NCBI GenBank assembly: GCA_051252415.1
Contig: JBPOGA010000016.1
Location: forward strand, 1-64,000
Length of the DNA: 64,000 nucleotides
From: JBPOFY01 sp051252415
GTDB taxonomy: Bacteria; Verrucomicrobiota; Verrucomicrobiia; Opitutales; Coraliomargaritaceae
Direction: 5' to 3'
The number at the start of each line of letters is the position of its first letter. Position 1 is the stretch's first letter. Under the pieces are notes generated by a model. It saw only the letters and a program-made list of their open reading frames with translations. It had not been told where the DNA came from and did no database searches. The translations under genes and the position numbers were made by a program. Below, piece by piece: positions 43,046 to 52,333 of this stretch.

Positions 43046-44104
43046 ATGAGCAATTATTTCGATAGGCCTGAACATTTACGTGCATTACCCAAGTTAAGGG
43101 CTGCCTATTCAGACCGCACCTCGTGGCTATTGGCTGAAATGAGTCGATTGGTCTATGAAAAGCTCCCGATCGAGGATTCAGAAGTCTCAATAGTTGAAGC
43201 AATCTTGATAGCATCCAGATCAATAGATCCGAAGAAAGCACTTAAGAAAATCGTTAAGGATCTTGTCGTAATTAAAGAGTCGGGAGACAATCGAGTCCAA
43301 AGAAACCTAGCCGCAATCGACTTCGAGCTCGTTGACGGCTTCGCGAGTAATGGCACCGAAGGTTTCCTCGCCAAATTCGCTCCAACAGAAAGCCAGAAAG
43401 GATTTCGAGTGCTCGCATTTCGCGGAACCGAGGTCAGTAGCTTCAAAGACATTAAGACCGACATTAAGGTCAATCTAACCTCAGCTCCTAAAGGCGGCAG
43501 AGCTCACGCTGGATTTCTCCTAGCCTATAGAGAAGTCGAAGAGTCGCTCAAAGAGATCATTAAAAAAGACTCCGATCTCCCACTCTACATTACTGGCCAT
43601 TCCCTAGGTGGAGCACTGGCGATGGTGGCAACTAGGTATTTAGATTCGGACCAGCTCAGCGCCACATACACATACGGATGCCCTCGAGTTGCGGATGATA
43701 CTTTTTACGCTCAAGTAAAGAGCCCCATCTATCGAGTGATCAATGCTGGCGATGGCGTGCCACGTGTGCCTTTAGGGTTCGCCATATCCATGTTAATTAC
43801 TGGTCTACGGCTTGTTCCTATAAACGGCACCCGGATCATCTCTGAATGGATCAGACGCAATCAATGCGGCTACACACACTGGGGGAATGTCATCTTCCTC
43901 ACTCCTCTGGGCAAACCATCAACAGTCGATGGAAGGACGATCGATTTCCAACTCCGCAGTAGTCCTGGTATTTTCTGGCGCTTCACAATCGTAGCCCGGC
44001 GATGGCTAAACACCTTCGGAAAATCCCTCTATCAAGATCACAGCATGGATGATTACAGCCAAAAGCTCGGCGACTACGCTGAGTGGCGGAACCCGAATAA
44101 GTAA
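43046..44104 (+). CDS. Class 3 lipase-like hydrolase
   Basis: A 352-residue alpha/beta hydrolase of the lipase_3 (fungal lipase-like) family. The oxyanion region is AFRGTEVSSFKD (124-135). The nucleophile S186 is in YITGHSLGGALA. D236 is in NAGDGVPRVP and H278 in GYTHWGN, completing a Ser-Asp-His triad in the expected order. No signal peptide is seen, so it is likely cytoplasmic or membrane-associated through the hydrophobic helix at about 244-256. It would release fatty acids from glycerolipids. It opens a plus-strand series leading to a cyclooxygenase-like gene, which suggests that the freed fatty acid is the next substrate. Confidence 0.85.
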   Translation: MSNYFDRPEHLRALPKLRAAYSDRTSWLLAEMSRLVYEKLPIEDSEVSIVEAILIASRSIDPKKALKKIVKDLVVIKESGDNRVQRNLAAIDFELVDGFASNGTEGFLAKFAPTESQKGFRVLAFRGTEVSSFKDIKTDIKVNLTSAPKGGRAHAGFLLAYREVEESLKEIIKKDSDLPLYITGHSLGGALAMVATRYLDSDQLSATYTYGCPRVADDTFYAQVKSPIYRVINAGDGVPRVPLGFAISMLITGLRLVPINGTRIISEWIRRNQCGYTHWGNVIFLTPLGKPSTVDGRTIDFQLRSSPGIFWRFTIVARRWLNTFGKSLYQDHSMDDYSQKLGDYAEWRNPNK

Positions 44105-44146
44105 CAGCTACACCACTTCAAATATTCAAAAGCACTCACACTGACC

Positions 44147-45568
44147 ATGATGACACACCACTACCAATCTAACAAACGTATACTCGGACTACTTCTAGCC
44201 CTTTCCCTATCTATTAGCCACCAGGTAAATGCAATGGCTCGCCCACCACAGGACGCCGAACCTGCACCGCCACCAGTAATAGAGAAAGTCCAAATGGCAC
44301 CAAACGATGTATCCATCCTCTACCCTTTGCCAAAAAACCAGGCAGACGTAGATCAATTAATCTCAATATCCGAATTAAGCACTGGGGCTGGCAAATCAGT
44401 ATTTCCGATCAATGACTTTAAGCGACTTGTTGAAATCTCAGAAAGTGACGCATCGAAAGTTGGCAATCGAAAGATTAAATTTAGCGGAGCGATTAAAGAC
44501 TTTGGCGTATGGAAAATCGCGGGGATTCGCGTAGATCCAATCGCTGTCGGTGGCTCGGCGGAAATCGAAGACACCTTTGGGCAAAGCGCACAAATCAGGC
44601 TCATCTTGCAGCCCGTTACAGCTTCGGGCAACAGAGCAACCGCTCATGATGTTACTTTCCACCTCATTTACTCATTTAGCAGTCCATTAAGAACAGACAG
44701 TAATCCTCCATGTAAACTCGGTAAAGCGACATCTGACCTAGATGCATTCAAAGTGGTTATCGATGATCTCCGAAACATCAAAGAGCACTGTGAAAATGAT
44801 AATGTGCAGACAGGGAATAGCTTTGGTGTTCATCCCGGTTTAGCACGGTCACCCGCCGTCCCAGGCTTGAATCAAAAAATCCATAATTTCCTTTCCACAC
44901 ATCTAAGGCCAGAACGACTCAATGCCGCAGCTGTTATGGGCTTAAATAACGGAGGGCCAGAACCATGGATCTTTCTGTCTATGCTCCGAATGCCTCAAGA
45001 CGGAAAATTCTCACCGTTCCCCGCTCCTGGATTAGGGACTTTGCAGGATGCTAAATTCGCACAGATGATAAGCTTCATTGATGGTCCTAATAGAATCCAG
45101 CCCGCTCCCGCGTCAATGAATCGCCAGCCTGCGACCGACAATCTATGCGTCCCGATCCAGAACCGCAGGGGTGTTTCCACTGCGATTTTATTTAATCCTG
45201 CTTTTCAAACTGAGGCACCCGCAATCATCGGCAGCAATCCCGACGGAACACCTATTGAAGATTCGGAGCTAAAGAACCGCGACATCGCCGACTGGATAGC
45301 CAACCCAGAAAAATCCCATTTCTTCAACACAGACTGCGCTAGTTGCCATACAGAAACGACTCGTCGTGAGATTCTTGATCTACCAACGAGTGCCTTCGCC
45401 TACAAGACTCCTGAAGGCATACCACCACTCGATCCATCCGTCACGCCAAGCAATAATTGGAATGTCCGTAATTTCGGATGGTTCAGAAACCGTGCAACCA
45501 TTACACAACGCACGGCCAATGAGACCGCAGAAGTCGTCGAATTCATCAACGAGAACTTCATAGACTAA
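44147..45568 (+). CDS. Exported protein with a single c-type haem motif
   Basis: A 473-residue protein with a signal peptide (about 1-30, ending HQVNAMA). One haem-attachment motif, C397-A-S-C400-H401 (TDCASCHTE), lies near the C-terminus, like a terminal cytochrome c domain, with Met residues scarce after it. The rest (residues 40-390) is not a family I can name. It sits 43 bases after the lipase and 32 bases before the haem peroxidase, suggesting electron or peroxide handling for that enzyme outside the cytoplasm. Function otherwise unknown. Confidence 0.75.
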   Translation: MMTHHYQSNKRILGLLLALSLSISHQVNAMARPPQDAEPAPPPVIEKVQMAPNDVSILYPLPKNQADVDQLISISELSTGAGKSVFPINDFKRLVEISESDASKVGNRKIKFSGAIKDFGVWKIAGIRVDPIAVGGSAEIEDTFGQSAQIRLILQPVTASGNRATAHDVTFHLIYSFSSPLRTDSNPPCKLGKATSDLDAFKVVIDDLRNIKEHCENDNVQTGNSFGVHPGLARSPAVPGLNQKIHNFLSTHLRPERLNAAAVMGLNNGGPEPWIFLSMLRMPQDGKFSPFPAPGLGTLQDAKFAQMISFIDGPNRIQPAPASMNRQPATDNLCVPIQNRRGVSTAILFNPAFQTEAPAIIGSNPDGTPIEDSELKNRDIADWIANPEKSHFFNTDCASCHTETTRREILDLPTSAFAYKTPEGIPPLDPSVTPSNNWNVRNFGWFRNRATITQRTANETAEVVEFINENFID

Positions 45569-45599
45569 GCACACTCCTTTTCGACCATACAAAACGACT

Positions 45600-47354
45600 A
45601 TGAGCCTAGAGAAATCCCTCAAACCATTCCTAGAAAAATGGCCACGCCTGTGGAAAGGAGTGCAAGGAATACCATTACTGAGTAGAACCTTAAACAGGAC
45701 GCTGATCACTACAGCTATAAACAAACTACCACCTCGCCCGGAGCCACTCTGTTGTAGATGGCATTATACAACATGGGAAGGACTCACCAACTTAAGGTGG
45801 AACAGTCGCCATCTACCACCTAAGGAATTAACATTTAAGAATACTCCAGAGGAAGTCGCACAAACTTTGTTCTCCCGCGAAAAGCCTGCCGACGATTCAT
45901 CAGATGGGATCAGGCTCTCCAAAAAGTCGACACTGCTATTCCCCTACTTCGCACAGTGGTTTACTGATGGCTTTCTCGTTGCTGACATGGTCGATCGCCG
46001 ACGGAACTATTCGAATCATCAAATAGACCTCTCTCAACTTTACGGACTCAACCCTGAGTCCACCAAACTGATTCGAGAACACAAAGACGGCCTATTGAAA
46101 TCACAAATGGAAGGGGAAGCGGAATTCCCGCCCAACCTCTACAATAAAAAGGTAGGAGAAAACGAACTCTGGGACATTGATCCGCAATTCCGTGAACGCA
46201 GAATAAAATACAATGATTTTGCCGATATAGGTAATCAGCCCCTACATCTAGACCTCCCGTCACCACACACATGGCCAGACCCCGATGAACATGACCTCAA
46301 GATTCCCAACAAGGGCGGGACATACGAAGGCCTTAATTTAGGAATCCCCCCACACCTGCTATACAACGAGTTGCCGTTATCGAATTCAGCACAAATGTTC
46401 AGTGATAACCGACAAGATTGGTTTGCTATGGCTAATGATCGTGCGAACTCTACTCCAGGTTTTGTCATGATGAATCTCCTCATGTTTCGTGAGCACAACC
46501 GCATCGCGCGTGAAATAAAAAAATCACCTGACGGCAAGAATTGGAACGATGAGCGCATCTTCCAAACGACGCGTAACATCCTTACGGTAATTGTGATTAA
46601 AATCGTCATTGAAGAATATATTAATCACATAACACCCTACCATTTCAAACTATTCGCAGATCCCGGGAAATTCCATAAGCCCGCCTCCTGGAAATGGACA
46701 AACTGGATGACCGTAGAATTTGATCTGCTATATCGCTGGCATAGCATGATACCAGCGTCACTCGATCTGGGCGGCGAGCCAGTAGGCTCATTTGAATCTC
46801 TGTGGAATCCCGGACTCATAAAAAAGACAGGCCTCGCTGAAATGTTTAACCTCACGTCTAAACAAGTGGCAGGTGAGATCGGAGCAAAAAACACCTGGGA
46901 GTGGCTAGTTAAAGGTGCTGAAAGCAACATGGTTCGCATGGGACGAGATGCAGAAGCAGCGTCATATAACGACTATTGTGAACTCTGCGGCCTACCCCGT
47001 AAATCGAGCTTCAGTGAGATCAGCAGCCTGCCAAATGTTCAAAAAGCATTAAAGGAGCTCTATGAACATCCTGATGATGTTGAATTTGTTGCCGGATTAT
47101 TTGCTGAAGATTTAAAGCCCAACGCAGCACTCGGCAAATTAATGGGATCCATGGTTGCCAGTGATGCGTTCTCACAAGCCATGACAAACCCGCTACTTTC
47201 TAAACGAGTCTGGAAGAAAGAAACGTTCGGATCATATGGATGGGGCCTAATTCAAGAGAACCAGAGTATCGAGAATCTAGTAAGCCGCAACACACCTGAA
47301 TACTCCGGAGAGCTAAATATCAGCATGACTCGGCAAGATTGGAAACGCACCTAA
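45600..47354 (+). CDS. Cyclooxygenase-like animal haem peroxidase family protein
   Basis: A 584-residue protein resembling prostaglandin H synthase along its catalytic domain. Matches by eye to the mammalian enzyme (from memory, PGHS-1 numbering) are: R70 in WNSRHLPP for Arg120; Q119 in FAQWFTD for Gln203; IDLSQLYGLNPES for VDLGHIYGDNLER; MFREHNR for WLREHNR; ERIFQTTRNIL; Y340 and Y347 in IKIVIEEYINHITPY for Tyr348/Tyr355; and Y378 and H381 in EFDLLYRWHSMIP for Tyr385 and the proximal His388. D123 stands where the distal His207 should be. No signal peptide or EGF domain is present. It probably oxygenates fatty acids released by the adjacent lipase. Confidence 0.85.
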   Translation: MSLEKSLKPFLEKWPRLWKGVQGIPLLSRTLNRTLITTAINKLPPRPEPLCCRWHYTTWEGLTNLRWNSRHLPPKELTFKNTPEEVAQTLFSREKPADDSSDGIRLSKKSTLLFPYFAQWFTDGFLVADMVDRRRNYSNHQIDLSQLYGLNPESTKLIREHKDGLLKSQMEGEAEFPPNLYNKKVGENELWDIDPQFRERRIKYNDFADIGNQPLHLDLPSPHTWPDPDEHDLKIPNKGGTYEGLNLGIPPHLLYNELPLSNSAQMFSDNRQDWFAMANDRANSTPGFVMMNLLMFREHNRIAREIKKSPDGKNWNDERIFQTTRNILTVIVIKIVIEEYINHITPYHFKLFADPGKFHKPASWKWTNWMTVEFDLLYRWHSMIPASLDLGGEPVGSFESLWNPGLIKKTGLAEMFNLTSKQVAGEIGAKNTWEWLVKGAESNMVRMGRDAEAASYNDYCELCGLPRKSSFSEISSLPNVQKALKELYEHPDDVEFVAGLFAEDLKPNAALGKLMGSMVASDAFSQAMTNPLLSKRVWKKETFGSYGWGLIQENQSIENLVSRNTPEYSGELNISMTRQDWKRT

Positions 47355-47439
47355 GACCTACCTAAATTAACTAAGAACCACTCACATAAAAGCGCCGGGA
47401 AAATAGGCGCTCGAACCGATAACCAAAAACATACATATT

Positions 47440-48327
47440 ATGCCTCCACTAACTGACAGACAAAAAAGACTAATCAAACGCGGAACCACTGGTTCGCCAA
47501 AAGATTTCACCTGGCTCTGTAAAAACACAGACAACCGTATAGGTATTGTGGCTGAGGGTGATTCTTGGTTTGCTTACCCACCCAAAGGTCTCGTCTTCGG
47601 AAAACGCGCAAATATAATTGACTGGATTGCCTCGGCCGTAAGGAGAACTAAGAAAGCAAATCTTCTTCGGCTTGAATCGAATGGAGACGAAGCCATCGCC
47701 ATGGTCTCTGGAGACCAGAAGCATCAACTAGCTGAACTGTTAGAAGTAAACGGGTCGAAGATACACTTCCTGCTTTTTTCAGGTGGAGGTAACGATGTCG
47801 TCGGCAAATGGGACATGGAACGGCTTCTTAACGAATACCAACCCGGGTTCACTGCCAAAGACTGCATTAACACTACTCGCTTCAATAGAAAGCTACAGCG
47901 AGTGAGCCTCGCCTACCAAGAACTAATCGAACTCTGTGAAGATTACTCCCCGACAACCCGCATCATTACGCATACCTACGACGCAGTAACACCATCTAAA
48001 ACCGGAGGGACATTCCTCTGGGGATTAATAAAAACTAAACCATGGATCTATCCATATTTAGTGAAGAAAAACATTCCCACTAACCTTCATGCAAAAATAG
48101 CCGACATACTCCTTCAAGCACTTAGAGATCAATTAAAGGTTATAGCAAACCGTCCAAAAAACAGAGGTAAATTTATAGTCGTCGACACCTACGGCACACT
48201 CAGACCTGGACACGGAAGTGACTGGATCAACGAAATTCACCCCACTTCCAGCGGCTTTAAACGAATTACCAAGTTGGTCTATGCAAAAATGAGAGCACTA
48301 GAAAACTCATTACCCGCATTCAAATAA
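47440..48327 (+). CDS. SGNH/GDSL-like hydrolase
   Basis: A 295-residue esterase-type protein. Block I is VAEGDSWFAYP with S42. Block III is FSGGGNDVVG. Block V is DWINEIHPTSSGF with the Asp-His pair. These are the signatures of SGNH hydrolases, which cleave esters of lipids or acylated sugars. There is no signal peptide. It lies 85 bases after the cyclooxygenase-like gene on the same strand and probably belongs to the same lipid-processing group. The substrate is unknown. Confidence 0.82.
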   Translation: MPPLTDRQKRLIKRGTTGSPKDFTWLCKNTDNRIGIVAEGDSWFAYPPKGLVFGKRANIIDWIASAVRRTKKANLLRLESNGDEAIAMVSGDQKHQLAELLEVNGSKIHFLLFSGGGNDVVGKWDMERLLNEYQPGFTAKDCINTTRFNRKLQRVSLAYQELIELCEDYSPTTRIITHTYDAVTPSKTGGTFLWGLIKTKPWIYPYLVKKNIPTNLHAKIADILLQALRDQLKVIANRPKNRGKFIVVDTYGTLRPGHGSDWINEIHPTSSGFKRITKLVYAKMRALENSLPAFK

Positions 48328-48381
48328 GGCGACCATCGGATAACAGCAAAACGTGGGCATTAATGAAACCTAAGAATACAA

Positions 48382-49248
48382 ATGAAAACTTCTCTAAAAC
48401 CCATTGCTCTCCTTGTAACAATATTCGCTTTGCTTCAGTCAGGTTGTGCCCCTAGCAGGAACGACGTAGCAAGCAAGGGGCAGACTCCTGCTGCGACTTC
48501 ATACCAACCCTCGGCACAAGACTCAGGACTCACAGAGAAAATAGAGCGATATAGAACTGAGAATGAGCAATTACAATTGAAGATTGATGAGTTAAACAAA
48601 CAACTATCCTCAACGTCTACGATTCCAGAAAATGCTGAACTCATCAACTCTGCAGAACTTGCTGGGCTCAAAACAACGATCAGCAAGCAAGAAACCCAGC
48701 TATTAAAGGCAGGTGCCGAGAACCTAGCCTGGCAACAACAACTCGAATCGATCGAAGGCGAGTTCATGACAAAAGGTGTTGAGATGCAAAATGCTCAGCT
48801 AGCCTTTCAGGAAATTCAAGCCGCAGCCCAGGAGACTCAAAACGAACTCGCTGTAGCACATGCTCAGATCGATGCAACACAGGCACAACTACAAGCGGTC
48901 ACGCAACATGTAGAGAATGCGCCAAAAGAACCGACATACATTGTAGAAATCCTAGCACCAAAAACGATGGCGTTAGATGCGAGTATTCCGGTGAGCGTGA
49001 AAGTATCCTTCCCCAGCATTATGGATGGTTCAGTAGACCCTGAAGTGGTCTTAACAGAAGAAATCACTGCAGTATCTCGTTACATAAGAGCCTCACTCTC
49101 TGGGTCAAATTTTACGATAACGGCTGAAAGCCCACTCATCTTAGATCTGAATGCGGCGAACACGGCAGCCTGGAATTTTCAAGTCACTCCAACAGTGATT
49201 CCTTTAGCCCTGAGTATATTGCCAACAGTCGTCATACTCACTTTGTAA
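48382..49248 (+). CDS. Coiled-coil lipoprotein with a C-terminus replaced by IS sequence
   Basis: A 288-residue protein with a lipoprotein signal (LLQSGC, C22) and a long coiled coil (about 50-175, Gln/Glu-rich heptads). A beta-type domain follows (about 187-265; VEILAPKTMALDASIPVSVKV). The last 17 residues, from PTVIPLALSI on, are encoded by the end of an IS remnant and read its transposase gene backwards. The natural C-terminus has therefore been lost, and the annotated stop is accidental. It may still be made as a membrane-anchored truncated protein. Confidence 0.7.
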   Translation: MKTSLKPIALLVTIFALLQSGCAPSRNDVASKGQTPAATSYQPSAQDSGLTEKIERYRTENEQLQLKIDELNKQLSSTSTIPENAELINSAELAGLKTTISKQETQLLKAGAENLAWQQQLESIEGEFMTKGVEMQNAQLAFQEIQAAAQETQNELAVAHAQIDATQAQLQAVTQHVENAPKEPTYIVEILAPKTMALDASIPVSVKVSFPSIMDGSVDPEVVLTEEITAVSRYIRASLSGSNFTITAESPLILDLNAANTAAWNFQVTPTVIPLALSILPTVVILTL

Positions 49249-49619
49249 CCAAGATTAGAAAGAGCCCCTTGAATACGCCCATACCCCCAGCCCATATTTT
49301 CCTCGGCAAATTTGACGCAGAGTTCCCGAATTACCTCCATCCGTTCCTGTCGGTCGGTTTTCACTACCCGCTTACCAGTATATTTAAGGGCTATTAACTT
49401 CCGGTGCCATCCAAGGATCGTTTCCGGTCGAACCAAAGTCGCATATTTCTGCAACTGAGCCCAACCCATCGCCTTGCCTCGCGTGGCCAGATTACGTCGC
49501 TGATGATTGTCTAAACGGAGCTTCTTACCCGTCGATTCGAACTGCTGTTTCAGAATCTGGTTCTCCTCCAGAAGATACTCGATCACCTTCTGCTGATTGC
49601 GGTTCATCCAACCCGCCAA
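49196..49619 (-). pseudogene. Truncated DDE transposase, N-terminal half
   Basis: The N-terminal helix-turn-helix part runs uninterrupted through AEENMGWGYGRIQGALSNLGYKV to ILRAKGI and then leaves the element. The whole rve catalytic core (all three DDE residues) is missing. It therefore cannot be active, although it could bind the element ends and repress. Confidence 0.88.
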
Positions 49620-49730
49620 AACCGCTAAATATATCTGGACTTGTTTATTCAAGCAGACGAAGTTCGGAAATTGAGAAAAGGCCGTCAAGGCGCATCAACA
49701 AAGGACTGATCGTATAAGTGAAGGGGTCAC
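49196..49730 (-). mobile_element. DDE insertion sequence, copy 2, truncated
   Basis: 535 bases nearly identical to copy 1 (19116-19583 joined to 21063-21162). The right end GTGAAGGGGTCAC is intact and abuts a broken integrase gene. The left side is cut within the transposase gene and fused to the lipoprotein gene. It lacks the IS5-like insertion and the block substitution seen in copy 1, so it shows the ancestral order. Confidence 0.9.
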
Positions 49731-50041
49731 GATTTGGACTTCCATTCTCTACGCCATACCTTCGGCACATGGCTCGTTGCAAAGAGCGTAGATCTAAAGC
49801 AGGTGCAAATGTTGATGCGTCATTCTGATATTAATATGACCGCGAATCGCTACACCGACATAAGCAAGATTCCAGTCGCTCGCACACTTCACGACTTAGA
49901 CAAAGTATCGAAGGGCGAAAACTGCACACCTATATGCACACCCATTTTGCACACGCAGGGTCAAACGGAGTCACAGCCTGTCACATTCAACACTGAACAG
50001 GATATTTCAGAACTCCTTGATTCACAGGTGCCTAAACGAGA

Positions 50042-50070
50042 CACGGCCTGCCACAATGTGACAGGCCGTG
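50042..50070. terminator. Hairpin next to the distal att copy
   Basis: CACGGCCTG and CAGGCCGTG (9 bp) enclose CCACAATGTGA, which adds an inner CACA/TGTG pairing. It lies 8 bases left of the tRNA-derived repeat, in the position of a tRNA terminator read on the minus strand. It was probably the terminator of tRNA-Asn before the younger island was inserted. It lies within the integrase remnant. Confidence 0.6.
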
Positions 50071-50078
50071 AAGCGCCA

Positions 50079-50133
<55 letters not shown>

Positions 50134-50152
50134 GTCTCTAGTATTTATCCTA

Positions 50153-50186
50153 TTGCCTGAGATATTAGCCTAATAATTTGCCTAAT
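50153..50186. repeat. Integrase arm-site-like repeats, left end of island
   Basis: Three copies of a TtNGCCTAAT-like motif lie just inside the att repeat and just before the integrase gene: TTGCCTGA, TAGCCTAAT and TTTGCCTAAT. Matching copies at the other island end support their being integrase arm-binding sites. Confidence 0.5.
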
Positions 50187-50202
50187 CGGTGCGCCAAGCA
50201 CC

Positions 50203-51390
50203 ATGAAACAGCGTAAGAGAAGGAATCAGATATACAGCACAAACAACCTATTCGTTTATACATCAGACAACGGGACATTCTCCATAGAGGGAGTCATTAA
50301 CGGGAAACGTATACGCCAACGGGCTAAGACATTAGAAGAAGCTAAGTCCAAATGTCATAGCCTAGAGGAAGGGAAGCAGGCTGAGAATGTCACAAGAACT
50401 ACCCTTGATTCAAGACAGCTTAGGGAAGCCGAGAGGGTCTTAGAACAATTACCAGAGGGTGTTAGCTTATCGTTTGCTGTTGAGTCATTCCTAAGTAATT
50501 ACACGACAAGCAAAACACTGATTAAAGATGCTGTTTGGAGGTATTTGGAGACTAAGGAACACAAGCAACCCGAGACATACAAGGATGCTAAGAATAAGCT
50601 ACTCAGGCTTAGCTCATGGAGCGATCAGAAGCACCTTGAGACATTCACAAGCGATGATGCAATTAAGTTTCTAGCGACCATCCCAGAGGGTTCATTCAAT
50701 CACTTTCTGAGACACTGCAAAGGACTGTTCAAATGGGCTGAAAGAGAGAGAATAATCAGCGAAAACCCCTTTGCTCATATCAAGCTCAGGACGCGCCAAC
50801 ACATTGAGGTAGGCATCCTGTCATGTGATGAAGCTAACGCGCTTCTAGAGGCAGCTAAGGGGCTTCACGGGGGCGAATTACTCCCTTACGTGGCGATCAC
50901 TCTATTTGCTGGATTGCGCCCAGATTCAGAGATGAAACACCTCACATGGGAGTCTATAAATCTTGAGGATGCCGAGATACGAGTGACCAAAGGAAAGACC
51001 AGAATCCCCCGAACTGTTGAGATGCCAACCAACCTGCTGGAGTGGTTATTGGTATGCGACCGAACACGTCCAATCTATCCGACAAACTTTCGCCGCAAGT
51101 GGGCTGCTGTTCGTCATGCTGCTGGATTCAAGGGAGGCATTGCCAACAGTGAGAAACAGAAAGAGGCTGAGGCCGAGCGTAAGCCGTGGGTTAAGGACTT
51201 CCAGAGACACTCTGCAATTAGCTACCGTGTTCGACAAAAGGGAGACATAAACACAACGGCAACATGGGCAGGTAATTCTCCCGCAATTATTCGCACAAAT
51301 TACCTAGGTTTGGTAAGTGGCACGGAAGCTGCAAATTATTGGGATATAGAACCGAATGTATCTCAAAATGGGACTTTCGGACGCGGATAG
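50203..51390 (+). CDS. Tyrosine-type site-specific integrase
   Basis: A 395-residue recombinase. An N-terminal arm-binding region (about 1-60) precedes the SAM-like core-binding domain (about 110-195). The catalytic domain has R in FAGLRPDSEMKHLTW, K in TKGKTRIPR, an altered box II (DFQRHSAISYRVRQKG; His present, the usual second Arg displaced), WAGNS for the third basic position and the nucleophile in IRTNYLG. This degenerate layout is known among tRNA-site integrases of verrucomicrobia and planctomycetes. It starts 69 bases from the distal att repeat and presumably inserted the island into tRNA-Asn. Confidence 0.92.
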   Translation: MKQRKRRNQIYSTNNLFVYTSDNGTFSIEGVINGKRIRQRAKTLEEAKSKCHSLEEGKQAENVTRTTLDSRQLREAERVLEQLPEGVSLSFAVESFLSNYTTSKTLIKDAVWRYLETKEHKQPETYKDAKNKLLRLSSWSDQKHLETFTSDDAIKFLATIPEGSFNHFLRHCKGLFKWAERERIISENPFAHIKLRTRQHIEVGILSCDEANALLEAAKGLHGGELLPYVAITLFAGLRPDSEMKHLTWESINLEDAEIRVTKGKTRIPRTVEMPTNLLEWLLVCDRTRPIYPTNFRRKWAAVRHAAGFKGGIANSEKQKEAEAERKPWVKDFQRHSAISYRVRQKGDINTTATWAGNSPAIIRTNYLGLVSGTEAANYWDIEPNVSQNGTFGRG

Positions 51391-51744
51391 TGTGTCACTG
51401 TCACACCGAATGGGACAATACTGCACATACTAGCACATATCATGCCAAAAACGCCCAACATGGGATCCGTAAGCTCCTAATATCCAATTATTTACAAACC
51501 CGCATCGAAGCCTCGAATTGGCAAATTGGCATACCGCTTGCTAATGGTATATTGGGTGAGACTGTTCCTTTGGATATGCCGAGTAAACGTGTTAATCCAG
51601 TCTCAGACCCTCAACAACAACCACAACAACATATACTACATATGATGAGATCCCCACAAACTGAAGGTGCTGCTGTGGGCTTCGTCGCGACGTATCCGCG
51701 GTCTCTGGTCAAACTAAGACCAGTTATCCAAGGAGACGGAGACA
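51391..51744 (+). other. Stretch after the integrase with one doubtful open frame
   Basis: An open frame runs from 51339 to 51770, overlapping the integrase end and the next gene start. Its later part (from MPSKRVNPVSD) is plausible but unsupported. It would end in GDNEAKRRRP, inside the start of the following gene. The position suits an excisionase, but no helix-turn-helix is visible. Left unassigned. Confidence 0.3.
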
Positions 51745-52239
51745 ATGAAGCCAAGCGGCGAAGACCATAACAATACCCCTAAACCAACCTACGCCGATGC
51801 TGGCCGCAAGCTGCGCGTCGAGACAGTAGGATGCCGAGCAAATATTGTTTGGCACATGCACTGCGAGAAACACGGCTTCAAGTTTGAGCCGCTCGCAGAT
51901 GATAGACTCAGCACACGAGATTCGTGCTGTAAACCCGACTGCCTAACAAGTGGTCGAGCAACGGAACTGATGATGTATGACTGGGGAGACCGTAGTTTTC
52001 CCTTCGAATACCTAAAGGTTCCATATCATAAGCTCAGATACGGGCAGGATTATCCTGACGGCAAATTCGTGATGATGAACTATCACGAAACCCATGCAGT
52101 ATCTGTACCGATGACAGAAGACCACGACGGCACAGAATGGGTCACCGATAATTACGGGAAGCCTATGCTGTGTGCAAAGTTCCATAAAAGTAAGTGTCAC
52201 CTATTCCCTCTGGGGAAAGTTGATCCGCTGAGGAACTAG
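51745..52239 (+). CDS. Unknown island protein, paralogue of the next gene
   Basis: A 164-residue soluble protein with no signal peptide. Central features are FEPLADD, CCKPDCLTSGRATELMMYDWGDRSFPFEYLKVP and DGKFVMMNYHETHAVSVPM, which recur in the downstream gene. Several Cys and His (HMHCEKHGF, CCKPDC) could bind metal. It has a good ribosome site (AAGGAG, 9 bases before the ATG), unusual in this window. The function is unknown; I recognise no family. Confidence 0.7.
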   Translation: MKPSGEDHNNTPKPTYADAGRKLRVETVGCRANIVWHMHCEKHGFKFEPLADDRLSTRDSCCKPDCLTSGRATELMMYDWGDRSFPFEYLKVPYHKLRYGQDYPDGKFVMMNYHETHAVSVPMTEDHDGTEWVTDNYGKPMLCAKFHKSKCHLFPLGKVDPLRN

Positions 52240-52333
52240 CCAAAAGACAAGGGGGGCGTGGCTACACGCCGCGTCTCCCTTTGCCTAGTCATTGCTAGTA
52301 ACTTTCAGGCCCCTAATATTCCCCACATAATTA

